NCBI GenBank assembly: GCA_900469625.1
Contig: UBXV01000001.1
Coordinates: forward strand, 96,746 to 160,745
Direction: 5' to 3'
From: Hyphomicrobiales bacterium
GTDB taxonomy: Bacteria; Pseudomonadota; Alphaproteobacteria; Rhizobiales; Rhizobiaceae
DNA length: 64,000 nucleotides
Positions within the stretch are counted from its first letter, which is position 1, and each line of letters begins with the position of its first letter. This document shows positions 25,992-35,377 of the stretch, in pieces. Made by a program: the position numbers and the translations under genes. The notes below the pieces were generated by a model. That model was given only the letters and a program-made list of their open reading frames with translations, was not told the DNA's origin and did not search any database.

Positions 25992-26777
25992 TTACTTGAC
26001 GCCGATGCCGGCGGTGAGACCGCCGTCGATGCGGAAATCCGAGCCGGTGACGAAGGCGGCCCGGTCTGAGGCGAGGTAGGCGACGAGTTCGGCCACCTCC
26101 TCCGGTTCACCGATGCGGCCGATCGGGTGCGCGGCGCCGAAGCGCGCGAAGGCCTCCGCCTCGCTGACGCCCTCGCCACCATAGGTGCGGGCCGCAAGCG
26201 CAAGCAGCGGCGTGCGCACCGATCCGGGGCTCACCGAATTCACCCGGACCTTTGCCGCCGCGTGATCGAGCGCCATGGCACGGGTCAGCGCATGGATCGC
26301 CCCCTTCGAGGCGACGTATGCCGCGACATTCTGCTGGCAGGCATGGCCCTGCACCGAGGAGATATTGACGATGGCGCCACCGCCACGCTTCATCATTTCC
26401 GGAATGCCGAAACGCCCGGTCAGATAGATCGAGCCAACATTGACCCCGAGGCAGCGGGCGAAGGTCTCCGCACTGGTATCGAGAACCGTGCCATAGGGAT
26501 GGACGGCTGCGGCATTGACGATGATGTCGAGGCCGCCATGGCGAAGCACCGTCTCGCGCACGGCCGCTTCCACCTCGGCCTCCACGGAGACATCGGTCAG
26601 GCGCGTCGACATCGGCAGATCGCGTTCTTTGGCTATCCGATCGAAGATCGCGTTGGTGGCAACATCATTGCCGCAGGCGAGCACGGTCGCGCCCGACGAC
26701 GCCAGCCGGATCGCCGACGCAAGGCCTATTCCGGACGTGCCGGTGACCAGAGCGATCTTTCCTTCAAATTCAGTCAT
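25992..26777 (-). CDS. SDR-family sugar dehydrogenase-like protein
   Basis: The 261-residue short-chain dehydrogenase has TGTSGIG, NAAAV, an ISSVQGHACQQNVAAYVASK active-site stretch (Ser, Tyr, Lys) and VTGSDFRIDGG at the end. The sequence resembles dehydrogenases acting on L-fucose, galactose or similar sugars at C1. It sits between the transporter genes and the dehydratase, which suits the first oxidation of an imported sugar to its lactone. The ATG at 26777 gives the standard N-terminus. The sugar itself is unknown. Confidence 0.83.
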   Translation of the reverse strand: MTEFEGKIALVTGTSGIGLASAIRLASSGATVLACGNDVATNAIFDRIAKERDLPMSTRLTDVSVEAEVEAAVRETVLRHGGLDIIVNAAAVHPYGTVLDTSAETFARCLGVNVGSIYLTGRFGIPEMMKRGGGAIVNISSVQGHACQQNVAAYVASKGAIHALTRAMALDHAAAKVRVNSVSPGSVRTPLLALAARTYGGEGVSEAEAFARFGAAHPIGRIGEPEEVAELVAYLASDRAAFVTGSDFRIDGGLTAGIGVK

Positions 26778-26884
26778 GATTGTCTCCGCGATGGATCGCG
26801 ATGGTTTCAGGCCGCACAGGTCCGAACTCACAAGCGTGATCTATTTTCACTGGAGAGCGGGATGCCGGGCACCCCGCTCCGACC

Positions 26885-27877
26885 TCAACGCACCCGTTCC
26901 AGGACCTGATTGAGAAGAACGGCGCCGAGAATGATCCCGCCGCGCACGACGTACTGCCAATATTCGCTGACATTCATCAGCGTCATGCCGTTGGAAATAC
27001 AGCCGAGGAAAAGGACACCGATCAGCGTGCCCCAGATGCGGCCCTTGCCGCCGAAGAGCGAGGTGCCGCCGATGATCACAGCCGCGATCACGTCGAGTTC
27101 CATGCCGGTTGCGGTCGTCCCGGTTCCAGCACCGATCTGCGATGCGATCAGCGTGCCGGAGACGGCCGTCAGCGCACCGGTGAGACCAAGCGTCAGCGCC
27201 TTCACCCTCCAGACGTCGATGCCCGAGAGGCGCGCGGCCTCCATGTTGCCGCCGACGGCGTAAACCTCGCGGCCGAAGCTCGTGTATTTCATCAGGAAGT
27301 GCATGCCGGCAAAGGTCAGGGCGAAGATATAAACCGGGAACGGGATGCCGAAGAGATAGCCGCCGCCGAGGAAATCAAAGCCGATCGGAAAGGACGACAT
27401 CGGGAAGCCGCCGGTGATGAGGTTGGCGACACCACGCAGTGCGGCAAAGAGCGCAAGGGTGGTGATGAAAGTCGGCACGTTGAACCACTGCCGGAATCGC
27501 CCGGTGAGAAAACCGAGCATGAAGCCGAGCAGCAGCGCCGCCGCGAAACCGACGGTGACCGCGCCCCAATCGCCGAAGACATCGGTGAAGCGGTCGGCGA
27601 ACCAGGCGACGATACAGCCGGCAAGTGCGGCGCCGGCGCCGACAGACAGGTCGATCTCGCCGCTGATGATGACGGCCGTCATGCCGAAGGCGATGATGCC
27701 GAGCATCGATACTGTCCTGAGCACATTGAGGACGTTGCCCGTCGAGGCAAAACCGGGTGCCACGAATATCAGGAAGATCACCAAGGCGGCGAGGATGATC
27801 TCCATCGGATAGGTTTTCAGGAACTTGAGCGGCGTGTTCTGTCCGCCTGATTCCGTCGTCTGGCTCACGAGTGTCAT
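26885..27877 (-). CDS. Ribose-type sugar ABC transporter permease
   Basis: The 330-residue membrane protein belongs to the RbsC family (BPD_transp_2). It has about eight to ten transmembrane segments, GMTAVIISGEIDLSVGAGAAL near residues 70-90, the coupling-loop stretch YAVGGNMEAARLSGI and AAVIIGGTSLFGGKG near the end. It forms the membrane channel for the sugar taken up by this locus. Its start overlaps the ATPase stop by 4 bp. Confidence 0.92.
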   Translation of the reverse strand: MTLVSQTTESGGQNTPLKFLKTYPMEIILAALVIFLIFVAPGFASTGNVLNVLRTVSMLGIIAFGMTAVIISGEIDLSVGAGAALAGCIVAWFADRFTDVFGDWGAVTVGFAAALLLGFMLGFLTGRFRQWFNVPTFITTLALFAALRGVANLITGGFPMSSFPIGFDFLGGGYLFGIPFPVYIFALTFAGMHFLMKYTSFGREVYAVGGNMEAARLSGIDVWRVKALTLGLTGALTAVSGTLIASQIGAGTGTTATGMELDVIAAVIIGGTSLFGGKGRIWGTLIGVLFLGCISNGMTLMNVSEYWQYVVRGGIILGAVLLNQVLERVR

Positions 27878-29418
27878 TGCTTGGCCCCTTCCATGCACAG
27901 GCCGTAAAGTTCGGTAAGGTCGGTTTTCGTCGGATCCACTTCGGCAACGACTGCGCCGTGGTGCATGACGAGGATTCGATCGGCGACTTCGAGGACTTCC
28001 TCGAGCTCCGTCGAGACGAAGAGGCTGGCAAGGCCGTCGGCGGCCTGTTGCCAGATGATATCGAAGATCTGGCGTTTGGCCTGAACGTCGACGCCGCGGC
28101 TCGGTTCGTCGAAGAACATCACAGAGGGTTGCCGGTTCAACCACTTCCCGATCACGACTTTCTGCTGGTTGCCGCCTGACAGCGACGACACCGGCAGTTC
28201 CGGATCACCGCACTTGATGTGCAGGTCGGCGATCTGGCGGCGGATGAAGGGCTGCTCGCGCCGGCGCGAGATCAAACCCTTGGTCGAGATCGGACCAAGG
28301 CTCGCCATGCAAAGGTTGTCAGCAGTCGACAGAGATTGCACGAGGCCGACTTCCTTGCGGTTTTCCGGCGTATAGCCGAGGCCGGCCTTGCGCATGTCGC
28401 GCGGGCTCGCACCGGTCATGTCACGACCATTAAATGCAACGGTACCGCTGTCGATCCGGTCAGCGCCAAAGACCGCCCGCATCAGCTCGGTGCGGCCGGC
28501 GCCGAGCAACCCGGCGATGCCGAGGATTTCGCCCGGATAGAGATCGAAGGAGACATCATGGAAATGCCCTGACCGGGAGAGATTGCGCACCTCAAGGACA
28601 GGTGTTGCACGATCGAGCTGTCGCCGCGGCGGACGTGTCGCGCGGGCCGCATCGCCAAACATCATGCCGACGATGGCGGGCGGCGTCGTCTCCTTCATGG
28701 CGACAGAACCGACATAGTGGCCATCGCGGATCACCGTGCAGGTATCGGCGATCTCGAAGAGTTCGCTCATCCGATGGGTGATGTAAATCATCGTCACGCC
28801 GCGGGCGCGCAGGCGCTCGATCAGCGCAAAGAGCTGCTTGACCTCACGCGAGGCGAGCGCCGAGGTTGGCTCGTCGAGCAGCAGGATCGACGGGTTGAAG
28901 GACATCGCCTTCACGATCTCGACGACCTGCTGCTGGCCTACGCTGAGAGCGGAGACCGGCTGGCGGGAATCGATCGCAAGCCCCATGTCGGCCAGCAGTT
29001 CACCGGCGCGCCGATGCAGGCCGGGCCAGTCGACGACGCTGAAGCCGGCGCGGCGACGGTGGGGCAGCCGGCCGAGAAAGATGTTCTCGCCGACCGAAAG
29101 CTCCGGCACCAGGGAAAGCTCCTGGTGCACGGTGACGATGCCCGCCTTGAAAGCATCGTGCGGGGAGGTGAAATGCCGGTCCTCGCCATTGACGCTGATG
29201 ATGCCGGAAGTCGGTTCGGTGACGCCGGCAAGTAGCTTGACGAGCGTCGACTTGCCCGAGCCATTCTTGCCCATCAGGGCATGGACTTCACCGGGCGCGA
29301 AGCTGTGGGTGAATTCGGAAAGGGCGACAGTCGGGCCGTAACGCTTGGTTACGACCCGAAAGTCCAGCCGTCCCTGCACCCCTTGCAACGCGGCTGACCT
29401 TGGTTGCGGATTGCTCAT
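27874..29418 (-). CDS. Sugar ABC transporter ATP-binding protein (dual ATPase, RbsA type)
   Basis: The 514-residue protein has two fused ATPase domains. The first contains GKNGSGKST, LSVGQQQVVEI and LLLDEPTSAL. The second has the degenerate loop GLLGAGRTEL, LSGGNQQKVVIGKWL and MFFDEPSRGVDVQAK. This is the RbsA/MglA/XylG arrangement used for monosaccharide import. ATG 29418 is supported by its position relative to the family N-terminus. It lies between the binding protein and the permease, with a 4-bp overlap with the latter. Confidence 0.92.
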   Translation of the reverse strand: MSNPQPRSAALQGVQGRLDFRVVTKRYGPTVALSEFTHSFAPGEVHALMGKNGSGKSTLVKLLAGVTEPTSGIISVNGEDRHFTSPHDAFKAGIVTVHQELSLVPELSVGENIFLGRLPHRRRAGFSVVDWPGLHRRAGELLADMGLAIDSRQPVSALSVGQQQVVEIVKAMSFNPSILLLDEPTSALASREVKQLFALIERLRARGVTMIYITHRMSELFEIADTCTVIRDGHYVGSVAMKETTPPAIVGMMFGDAARATRPPRRQLDRATPVLEVRNLSRSGHFHDVSFDLYPGEILGIAGLLGAGRTELMRAVFGADRIDSGTVAFNGRDMTGASPRDMRKAGLGYTPENRKEVGLVQSLSTADNLCMASLGPISTKGLISRRREQPFIRRQIADLHIKCGDPELPVSSLSGGNQQKVVIGKWLNRQPSVMFFDEPSRGVDVQAKRQIFDIIWQQAADGLASLFVSTELEEVLEVADRILVMHHGAVVAEVDPTKTDLTELYGLCMEGAKQ

Positions 29419-29487
29419 GCGGATGTCCTGCTGTCGGCGGTGAAGGAGCGGCGGGCAAATACCCGCCGCCCGGCTCACGTCCAGGCG

Positions 29488-30447
29488 CTACTTCAGGGCC
29501 TTCAGGCCTTCCTTGTAGGCAGCGACCCCTTCAGCATTGCCGCGGGTCAGAGGCAGAACAGGCACGTTGACCTTGGTCTCGATCGTCTTGCCGTCGAGCA
29601 GGTTCTGGGCTGCCTCGATCGCCTGCTTGCCGACTTCGAGCGGCTGCTGCGCGGTCGTCGCCTGCAGTACGTTATCGGAATTCAGGAGCATGTTGGCGAG
29701 CTGCTCGGAGCCATCGGTTCCGAAGACGAAGACCTTGCCTTCAAGGCCGGCCTTCTTCACCGCCTGCACCGCGCCGATCGTGCCGCCTTCATTGGCGGCG
29801 TAGATCACCTTGATATCCGGATTGGCGGTCAGCATGTCGCTTGCGACCGCTAGCGCCTTCTCGGCAAGCCAGGCGTCCTGCTGGGCAACGATATCGACCT
29901 GATCGTTGACGATGCTTAGGAAACCGTCGACGCGGGCATTCGACTGCTCGGGCAAGAGCGCCTTGAAGGCGAGTGTGCCGATCTTGACCTTCTCGCCATT
30001 GCCGAGCGTCTTCAGGAAATCGGTCGCCGCCTTGCCTGTCCCGATGCCGATATCGCGGTCCGAACTCGTCACCGTCGCCTGGGCGACATCGCCATTGGCA
30101 GACGTGCCGTAGGTCACCACCGTGATGCCGGCGTCGCGCGCCTTCTTCAGTGCCGGAACCGAAGCATCGGCCGAGAGCGGTGCGACGACGATCGAGTTCA
30201 CGCCGCGGGCGATATAGGTATCGATCAGCTGCGCTTCCTTCTCCAGCTTGCTGTCGCTGTTGCCGGCGAGAAGCTCGTCGCCGGCGGCTTCCGCCGCCTT
30301 CTCCATGCCGATCTGGATGCCGCGGAAATACTGATCCTGCTGAAAGACGATGCCGGCAATCGCCTTGCCACCGGCAAAGGCAGCACCGGGTGCGAAGCTG
30401 ACGGTCGCGAGCAATGTTGCCAGCGCCAGACGTTTCATATTGCTCAT
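29488..30447 (-). CDS. Periplasmic sugar-binding protein (ribose/galactose type)
   Basis: The 319-residue protein has a signal peptide of about 23-25 residues ending AFA-GGK and the type I periplasmic-binding fold: FQQDQYFRGIQIGMEKAAEAA, IDTYIARGVNSIVVAPL, GITVVTYGTSANGDV and VIYAANEGGTIGAVQAV. It delivers a monosaccharide to the neighbouring ABC transporter. The start follows GGGAGGAGAACC. A TTGGTCC-like half-site lies 36-44 bp upstream, so the gene may be regulated by the same GntR protein as the divergent unit. Confidence 0.92.
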   Translation of the reverse strand: MSNMKRLALATLLATVSFAPGAAFAGGKAIAGIVFQQDQYFRGIQIGMEKAAEAAGDELLAGNSDSKLEKEAQLIDTYIARGVNSIVVAPLSADASVPALKKARDAGITVVTYGTSANGDVAQATVTSSDRDIGIGTGKAATDFLKTLGNGEKVKIGTLAFKALLPEQSNARVDGFLSIVNDQVDIVAQQDAWLAEKALAVASDMLTANPDIKVIYAANEGGTIGAVQAVKKAGLEGKVFVFGTDGSEQLANMLLNSDNVLQATTAQQPLEVGKQAIEAAQNLLDGKTIETKVNVPVLPLTRGNAEGVAAYKEGLKALK

Positions 30448-30567
30448 GTTGGTTCTCCTCCCAATTGCCCTGTTTGCGTTGCCGGACCAACGGGCGAGCG
30501 GATCCGGCAAATGTCTGCCCTGACCGCTCCGTCCACCGGCAGCGGCCTGGGCCAAAATCCTATGCTT

Positions 30568-31311
30568 TCATCGTGACGACTGGCCGCCGGGCGCGGCATC
30601 GACGAAGCGAATGCCGAACTCCAGATGACGACTCATCAGGTAGGCGTAGGCGATGCGGTCACGGGCGCGCAGCGCTCGGATGATCTCGGCATGGGCCTCG
30701 AAGGTTGCGGCGTGCACCGGGCGTTCCGCCTTGCCGAGCCGCATGACCTCCTCGATCACCGAACGCAGCATGTGATAGGCGGCAAGCGTGGTGCGGTTGC
30801 CCGAGAGTTCGACGATCGTCGAATGGAACTGGTAGTCGCACTCCGCCGCCTGCTCGACGCTTTCGGCCTCCAGAATGCGAGCATTGATCGCTTCCAGCCG
30901 GTCGAAATCGGCATCGCTTGCCGTGAGGATGATATGTTCGCCGACGCCAGTCTCGATGATGCGGCGGAAACCCTGCAGGTCACGGAAAGAGTCCGGCGAG
31001 ATGCCGTTGTGGAAGGCGAAAAGCCTGCGGATCGCTTCGCCGTGGCCGCCGCTGATGACGGCGCCGACCTTTGGCCGGGTCTCGACCAAACCATAGGCGC
31101 GCAGAACCTGCAGCGCTTCGCGCACCGTGTTGCGGCCCGCCTGGAACTGCTCCCCGAGATCGCGTTCGGTCGGCAATGCGTCGCCGATGCCGAGCCTGCG
31201 CTCGGAAATCATGTCGCGGATCTGGTCGACCAGCCGGTCGACGGCCGAGGTCTTGCCGGGCTCCACGACGTCTACGCCTGACAACGCATCTTCCCTGAAT
31301 AAACTGCTCAC
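30568..31311 (-). CDS. GntR-family regulator, FCD (FadR) type
   Basis: The 247-residue protein has an N-terminal winged helix (LPTERDLGEQFQAGRNTVREALQVL) and an FCD domain with the metal-binding pattern C-D-Y-Q-FHSTIVEL and later histidines in FEAHAEII and MSRHLEF. It lies between the two divergent halves of the sugar locus and probably represses both through the TTGGWCCAA-type sites at 31338-31476. Its inducer is expected to be the sugar acid or an intermediate. Confidence 0.9.
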   Translation of the reverse strand: MSSLFREDALSGVDVVEPGKTSAVDRLVDQIRDMISERRLGIGDALPTERDLGEQFQAGRNTVREALQVLRAYGLVETRPKVGAVISGGHGEAIRRLFAFHNGISPDSFRDLQGFRRIIETGVGEHIILTASDADFDRLEAINARILEAESVEQAAECDYQFHSTIVELSGNRTTLAAYHMLRSVIEEVMRLGKAERPVHAATFEAHAEIIRALRARDRIAYAYLMSRHLEFGIRFVDAAPGGQSSR

Positions 31312-31337
31312 CGACCACTCTCCCTACGATGTCTTAT

Positions 31338-31476
31338 TTGTTGGTCCAGATTGCAGTTTCCGTCAAGCTGAAATTTGAAATGATCGACGGAATAGATATT
31401 TCTCGTGCAAAATATCTGTTTTCAGACTTGAATTGTTGGACCAATGGGACATTATTGCTCGATGTGGTCCAACAAT
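31338..31476. promoter_or_regulatory. Three TTGGWCCAA-type operators between divergent sugar operons
   Basis: TTGTTGGTCCAGA (31338-31350), TTGTTGGACCAAT (31433-31445) and the inverted copy GTGGTCCAACAAT (31464-31476) share the palindromic core TTGGWCCAA. The last two centres are 28 bp apart and the first lies 95 bp away. A fourth, weaker copy (reverse complement GTTGGTCCGG) lies at 30482-30491 before the binding-protein gene. The arrangement fits cooperative binding by the FCD regulator at 30568-31311. Confidence 0.78.
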
Positions 31477-31503
31477 AACCACCGAAGCGGGTAGGAGTTC
31501 GGC

Positions 31504-32703
31504 ATGAGATTGATGGAAGAGTGCTTTCGCTGGTATGGACCGAACGATCCAGTGCCGCTCAACCATATCCGGCAGGCAGGCGCCACGGGGATCGTCTCGG
31601 CGCTGCACCACATCTACGACGGCTCGCCCTGGCCGCAGGAGGCGATCCTGGCGCAAAAGGCGCAGATCGAAGCGGCCGGCATGCGCTGGAGCGTCGTCGA
31701 GAGCATTCCGGTCCACAATTCAATCAAGCTCGCGACCACAGACAGCGCGCGCTATATCGGCTGGTACAAGGACACGCTGAGAGCCGTGGCTCGCGCGGGC
31801 ATCTCCACGGTCTGCTACAATTTCATGCCGGTGGTCGACTGGACCCGCACCGAGCTGATGCAGCCATTGGCGAACGGCGGCTATGCTCTGCGCTTCGACG
31901 CCGTCGACTTTGCCGCTTACGATCTCTTCGTGCTGAAGCGGCCGCGTGTAGAGGAAAGCTACTCCGAGCGGCAGATTTCGCTCGCAGGCGAGCGCCTGGC
32001 GGAGATGGACCAGGCGAAAATCGAACGGATCGAGCGCAACCTCATCGCCGGGCTGCCGGCAACCGAGCGCCAGTTCAACCGAGAAAGCTTTCTGACCGCA
32101 CTGGCCGAATATGATGGCGTGACGCCAGATACTCTGCATGACAACCTCGCCCGTTTCCTGCGAGAGATCGTGCCGGTCGCCGAGGAAATTGGTATCCGGC
32201 TGTGCATCCATCCGGATGATCCCGCCTTTTCACTCTATGGCCTGCCACGCATCGTTTCGACTGCCGCCGACGTCAGGCGCATTCTTTCCGCCGTCGATAG
32301 CCCTACAAACGGGATCACCTTCTGCACCGGTTCCTACGGCACCCGCGCTGACAACGACCTGCCGCAGATGGTGCGCGAGTTCGGCCCCCGCATCCACTTC
32401 GCCCATCTGCGCAATGTCCAGCGCGAGAATGACGGCTCTTTCTACGAGGCAGACCATCTTGGCGGGTCGAGTGACATGCCGGCCGTGATCCTTGCGCTGA
32501 TGCAGGAACAGGAACGCCGGGTAGCGGAAGATCGCATCGACTGGCAGATCCCCCTCCGGCCCGATCACGGACATCTCCTGGCTGATGATATCGGCAAGGA
32601 ACGGATCAATCCCGGCTACTCGCTGATTGGTCGGCTGAAGGGCCTCGCCGAAATCAGAGGCGTCATGCACGGGATCGCAACGGCCGTGGCGCAAAAAGCT
32701 TGA
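31504..32703 (+). CDS. uxuA: Mannonate dehydratase
   Basis: The 399-residue protein has typical UxuA length and sequence. It starts [17 protein letters not shown], with [58 protein letters not shown] and [15 protein letters not shown], and ends with [10 protein letters not shown] and [12 protein letters not shown]. It dehydrates D-mannonate to 2-keto-3-deoxy-D-gluconate in hexuronate breakdown, using a divalent metal. It is read away from the GntR gene across the operator region and is followed 10 bp later by an RraA-family gene. Confidence 0.93.
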   Translation: MRLMEECFRWYGPNDPVPLNHIRQAGATGIVSALHHIYDGSPWPQEAILAQKAQIEAAGMRWSVVESIPVHNSIKLATTDSARYIGWYKDTLRAVARAGISTVCYNFMPVVDWTRTELMQPLANGGYALRFDAVDFAAYDLFVLKRPRVEESYSERQISLAGERLAEMDQAKIERIERNLIAGLPATERQFNRESFLTALAEYDGVTPDTLHDNLARFLREIVPVAEEIGIRLCIHPDDPAFSLYGLPRIVSTAADVRRILSAVDSPTNGITFCTGSYGTRADNDLPQMVREFGPRIHFAHLRNVQRENDGSFYEADHLGGSSDMPAVILALMQEQERRVAEDRIDWQIPLRPDHGHLLADDIGKERINPGYSLIGRLKGLAEIRGVMHGIATAVAQKA

Positions 32704-32713
32704 AGGAAGAGAC

Positions 32714-33406
32714 ATGACGAAGTTTGACAACGATACCGAACTGTTTGCCGCCATGCGCAGCCGGCTGTTCACCGCCGTGGTCGGTGACATCCTCGACACC
32801 ATGGGCCTGCAGCATCAGTTCCTGCCTCCACAGATCAAGGCGCTTCGCGACGACATGGTTGCGGTCGGGCGGGCAATGCCGGTCCTCGAGGCCGATTTCT
32901 TCGCGACTGCCGAAGCGAGCGGCCACTCACAGTTCAGCAGCAAACCTTTCGGTCTGATGTTCCACGCACTCGACAGCCTGAAGGAAAACGAGATCTATGT
33001 CTGTTCGGGTTCATCGCCGCGCTATGCGGTCTGGGGCGAGCTGATGTCGACGCGTGCAATGAAGCTGAAGGCGGCAGGTGCGATCTGCGACGGTTATTGC
33101 CGCGACAGCGCTGGCATCCTGGCCCTCGATTTCCCGACCTTCTGCTACGGATCCTATGCACAGGACCAGGGCCCGCGCGGAAAGGTCGTCGACTACCATA
33201 TCCCGATCGAGATCGGCGGCATCCGTATCCGCCCCGGCGATATCGTCTTCGGCGACCGCGACGGTGTTCTCATCATTCCACGCGAAGCCGAGAAGGAGGC
33301 GATCACGCTCGCGCTTGAGAAAGCCGAAACGGAAAACAAGGTCCGCCTGGCGATCGAAGCCGGCATGAGCACCGTCGAGGCCTTCGAGCGCTTCGGCGTC
33401 ATGTGA
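32714..33406 (+). CDS. RraA-family protein (4-hydroxy-4-methyl-2-oxoglutarate aldolase-like)
   Basis: The 230-residue protein shows the RraA/HMG-aldolase fold: TAVVGDILDTMGLQHQFLP near the N-terminus, GELMSTRAMKLKAAGAICDGYCRD and the closing GDIVFGDRDGVLIIPRE. Class II aldolases of this family cleave 4-hydroxy-2-oxo acids to pyruvate with a metal; other members are non-enzymatic RNase regulators. The Arg and Asp residues of the aldolase active site (CDGYCRDS) seem to be present. Its position behind uxuA suggests a role in cleaving a keto-deoxy sugar acid, which is inference. Confidence 0.83.
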   Translation: MTKFDNDTELFAAMRSRLFTAVVGDILDTMGLQHQFLPPQIKALRDDMVAVGRAMPVLEADFFATAEASGHSQFSSKPFGLMFHALDSLKENEIYVCSGSSPRYAVWGELMSTRAMKLKAAGAICDGYCRDSAGILALDFPTFCYGSYAQDQGPRGKVVDYHIPIEIGGIRIRPGDIVFGDRDGVLIIPREAEKEAITLALEKAETENKVRLAIEAGMSTVEAFERFGVM

Positions 33407-33601
33407 GGAGGATCGCCAGAAAGACATCGACGCTCTCTTCGCCCGGCCAATCGCCATCTTAAAGCGAAAGGCAACCGGTCGGCAGCGGCCCTCTACCGGA
33501 TAGACGTTGGTTCCAAGACCGACAACTGATGGGCGCGGTTCAAGAGTGCTTTCGCATTTGCCTATCAGGCGATACTGTACTTTCCTGGCGGAGGGGAAAC
33601 G

Positions 33602-35377
33602 GTGGAGCGTCGCCTTACCACAATAATGGCGGCCGATTTGGTCGGCTATTCTCGTCTCATGGCGGCGGACGAGGAAGGCACCATTTCACGGCTGCGCGAC
33701 GCGCGAACCTGCGTGATTGACCCGGCGATCAGCGAAGGCGGTGGCCGCATCGTCAAAACCATGGGCGACGGGCTGCTAGTCGATTTCTCGTCGCCAGTGT
33801 TGGCGGTAAGAGCGGCGCTTTTGATGCAGCGCAGCTTGATCTCGCGCGAATCTCCGCAAGGGGAAGACCGACGTCTGCGTTTCCGTATCGGTCTTCATCT
33901 GGGAGACGTGGTGATCGATGGGGACGATATTCTCGGCGACTGTGTCAACATCACCGCGCGTCTCGAAACCATCGCACCCGCCGGAGGCATCTGCATATCT
34001 CGCGCGATCTACGATCATGTGCAAGGCAAGATAGAGGCGGGGATGACGTGGCTCGGCCCGCAGTCGGTCAAGAACATTCCCGACCCAATTGACGTGTGGC
34101 AGGTCGAGGTGGACGGCACGGAGCCGAGCCGGGTTCGGCTCTCCGGACAGGAACGTGCGTCGATCGCGGTTCTCCCATTTCAAAGTTTTTCCGCTACCTC
34201 CGATCAGGACTTCTTTGCCGACGGGTTGGTCGAAGACGTCATCACGGAACTGGGTCGCTTTCGATGGCTGTTCGTCATCGCTCGCAACTCGACTTTCGCC
34301 TACAAGGGAACAGCCAAGGACGTACGCAAGATCGCCCGAGAACTTGGCGTGCGCTATATCGTGGAAGGATCGGTTCGGCGGTCAGGCGATCGGCTGAGGA
34401 TCACTGTGCAGCTCATCGACGCACTGTCCGGAGCACATATCTGGGCCGAGCGGTGGGATCGTCCGATCGCCGATTTTTTCGATGTGCAGGATGAGATAAC
34501 ACGCCGGATTATCGCGGGCATCGAACCGGAACTCGGAGCGCACGAACGAGGCCTCGCTCTCGCCAAATCGACCGACAACCTCACTGCTTGGGAGCTGTGC
34601 CACCGCGGCCTTGCCGAATTGCTCTCCTTCGAAGCAGGTTCGCAAGCCACTGCCGAGAAATTCCTGCGACAGGCGCTCGAACACGATGCTAATTTCGCCC
34701 TTCCCTACGCCTACCTGGCGCGTCACCGATACGCACTCGTCCTTTGGGGACGTGCCGCAGACGTGCCTGTCGCCATCAAGGAGGGATTATCGTTCGCCAC
34801 CAAGGCATTAGAAATCGACAGGCGGAGCGATATCGCGTACGCGATGATGTCGCTCCTCCTTACGGTGGCCGGGCGAGCGGCTGAGGCCATGCCCGTCGCC
34901 GAACAGGGCCTTGCATTAAATCGCAACTACGCGTTTCTTCACTTCGCCCATGGAATGGCAGCCGTACGGCTCAGGGACGCCGATACAACGATCAGAGCCG
35001 CGCGAAATGCCATCGACCTCAGTCCTCACGATCCATCTACGTTTGCGTTCAAGACACTGCTTGGTGTTGGCCTGATGCTGAGGGGCGAGCCCGATGACCT
35101 CCTAGCGGCCCGGATGCATCTACGGGAGGGCGCGTCATTCGAACGCACAACCTATTATCCATTCATCGGGGCAGCGTTGCTCGCTCTCAGGACGGGCGAG
35201 ACCGATGAAGTCAAGGTCTGGATCTCTGATGCTTTGAAGAAGTTTCCGAACCTGAATGCGGGATACGTCCGAGAGGCGGCCCACCCATTCTATGAAGGCA
35301 GCCCTTACTGCGACTACCTCGACAGGCTGATCGAGCATGGGCTTCCGCCGGGAGAGACGCGTCTTATCAACGAGTAG
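33602..35377 (+). CDS. Class III adenylate/guanylate cyclase with TolB-like and TPR regions
   Basis: The 591-residue protein starts at a GTG behind GGAGGGG. Residues 1-165 form a class III cyclase domain: a metal Asp in MAADLVGYSRL, MGDGLLVDF (second metal site), and GDCVNITARLE containing the transition-state Asn and Arg. Residues 180-300 match the TolB-like/FlgO region seen in rhizobial cyclases (IAVLPFQSFSATSDQDFFADG; YIVEGSVRRSGDRLRITVQL). The rest (about 320-590) is built of TPR-like helices. No transmembrane segment is seen, so it is cytoplasmic and should make cAMP or cGMP. The input signal is unknown. It is a single-gene unit. Confidence 0.9.
   Translation: MERRLTTIMAADLVGYSRLMAADEEGTISRLRDARTCVIDPAISEGGGRIVKTMGDGLLVDFSSPVLAVRAALLMQRSLISRESPQGEDRRLRFRIGLHLGDVVIDGDDILGDCVNITARLETIAPAGGICISRAIYDHVQGKIEAGMTWLGPQSVKNIPDPIDVWQVEVDGTEPSRVRLSGQERASIAVLPFQSFSATSDQDFFADGLVEDVITELGRFRWLFVIARNSTFAYKGTAKDVRKIARELGVRYIVEGSVRRSGDRLRITVQLIDALSGAHIWAERWDRPIADFFDVQDEITRRIIAGIEPELGAHERGLALAKSTDNLTAWELCHRGLAELLSFEAGSQATAEKFLRQALEHDANFALPYAYLARHRYALVLWGRAADVPVAIKEGLSFATKALEIDRRSDIAYAMMSLLLTVAGRAAEAMPVAEQGLALNRNYAFLHFAHGMAAVRLRDADTTIRAARNAIDLSPHDPSTFAFKTLLGVGLMLRGEPDDLLAARMHLREGASFERTTYYPFIGAALLALRTGETDEVKVWISDALKKFPNLNAGYVREAAHPFYEGSPYCDYLDRLIEHGLPPGETRLINE

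Noticed and set aside
27878..28144. N-terminal extension of the sugar permease
   Set aside because: It overlaps the ATPase gene in another frame and is Arg/Ser-rich; MTLVSQTT at 27877 is the usual permease start.
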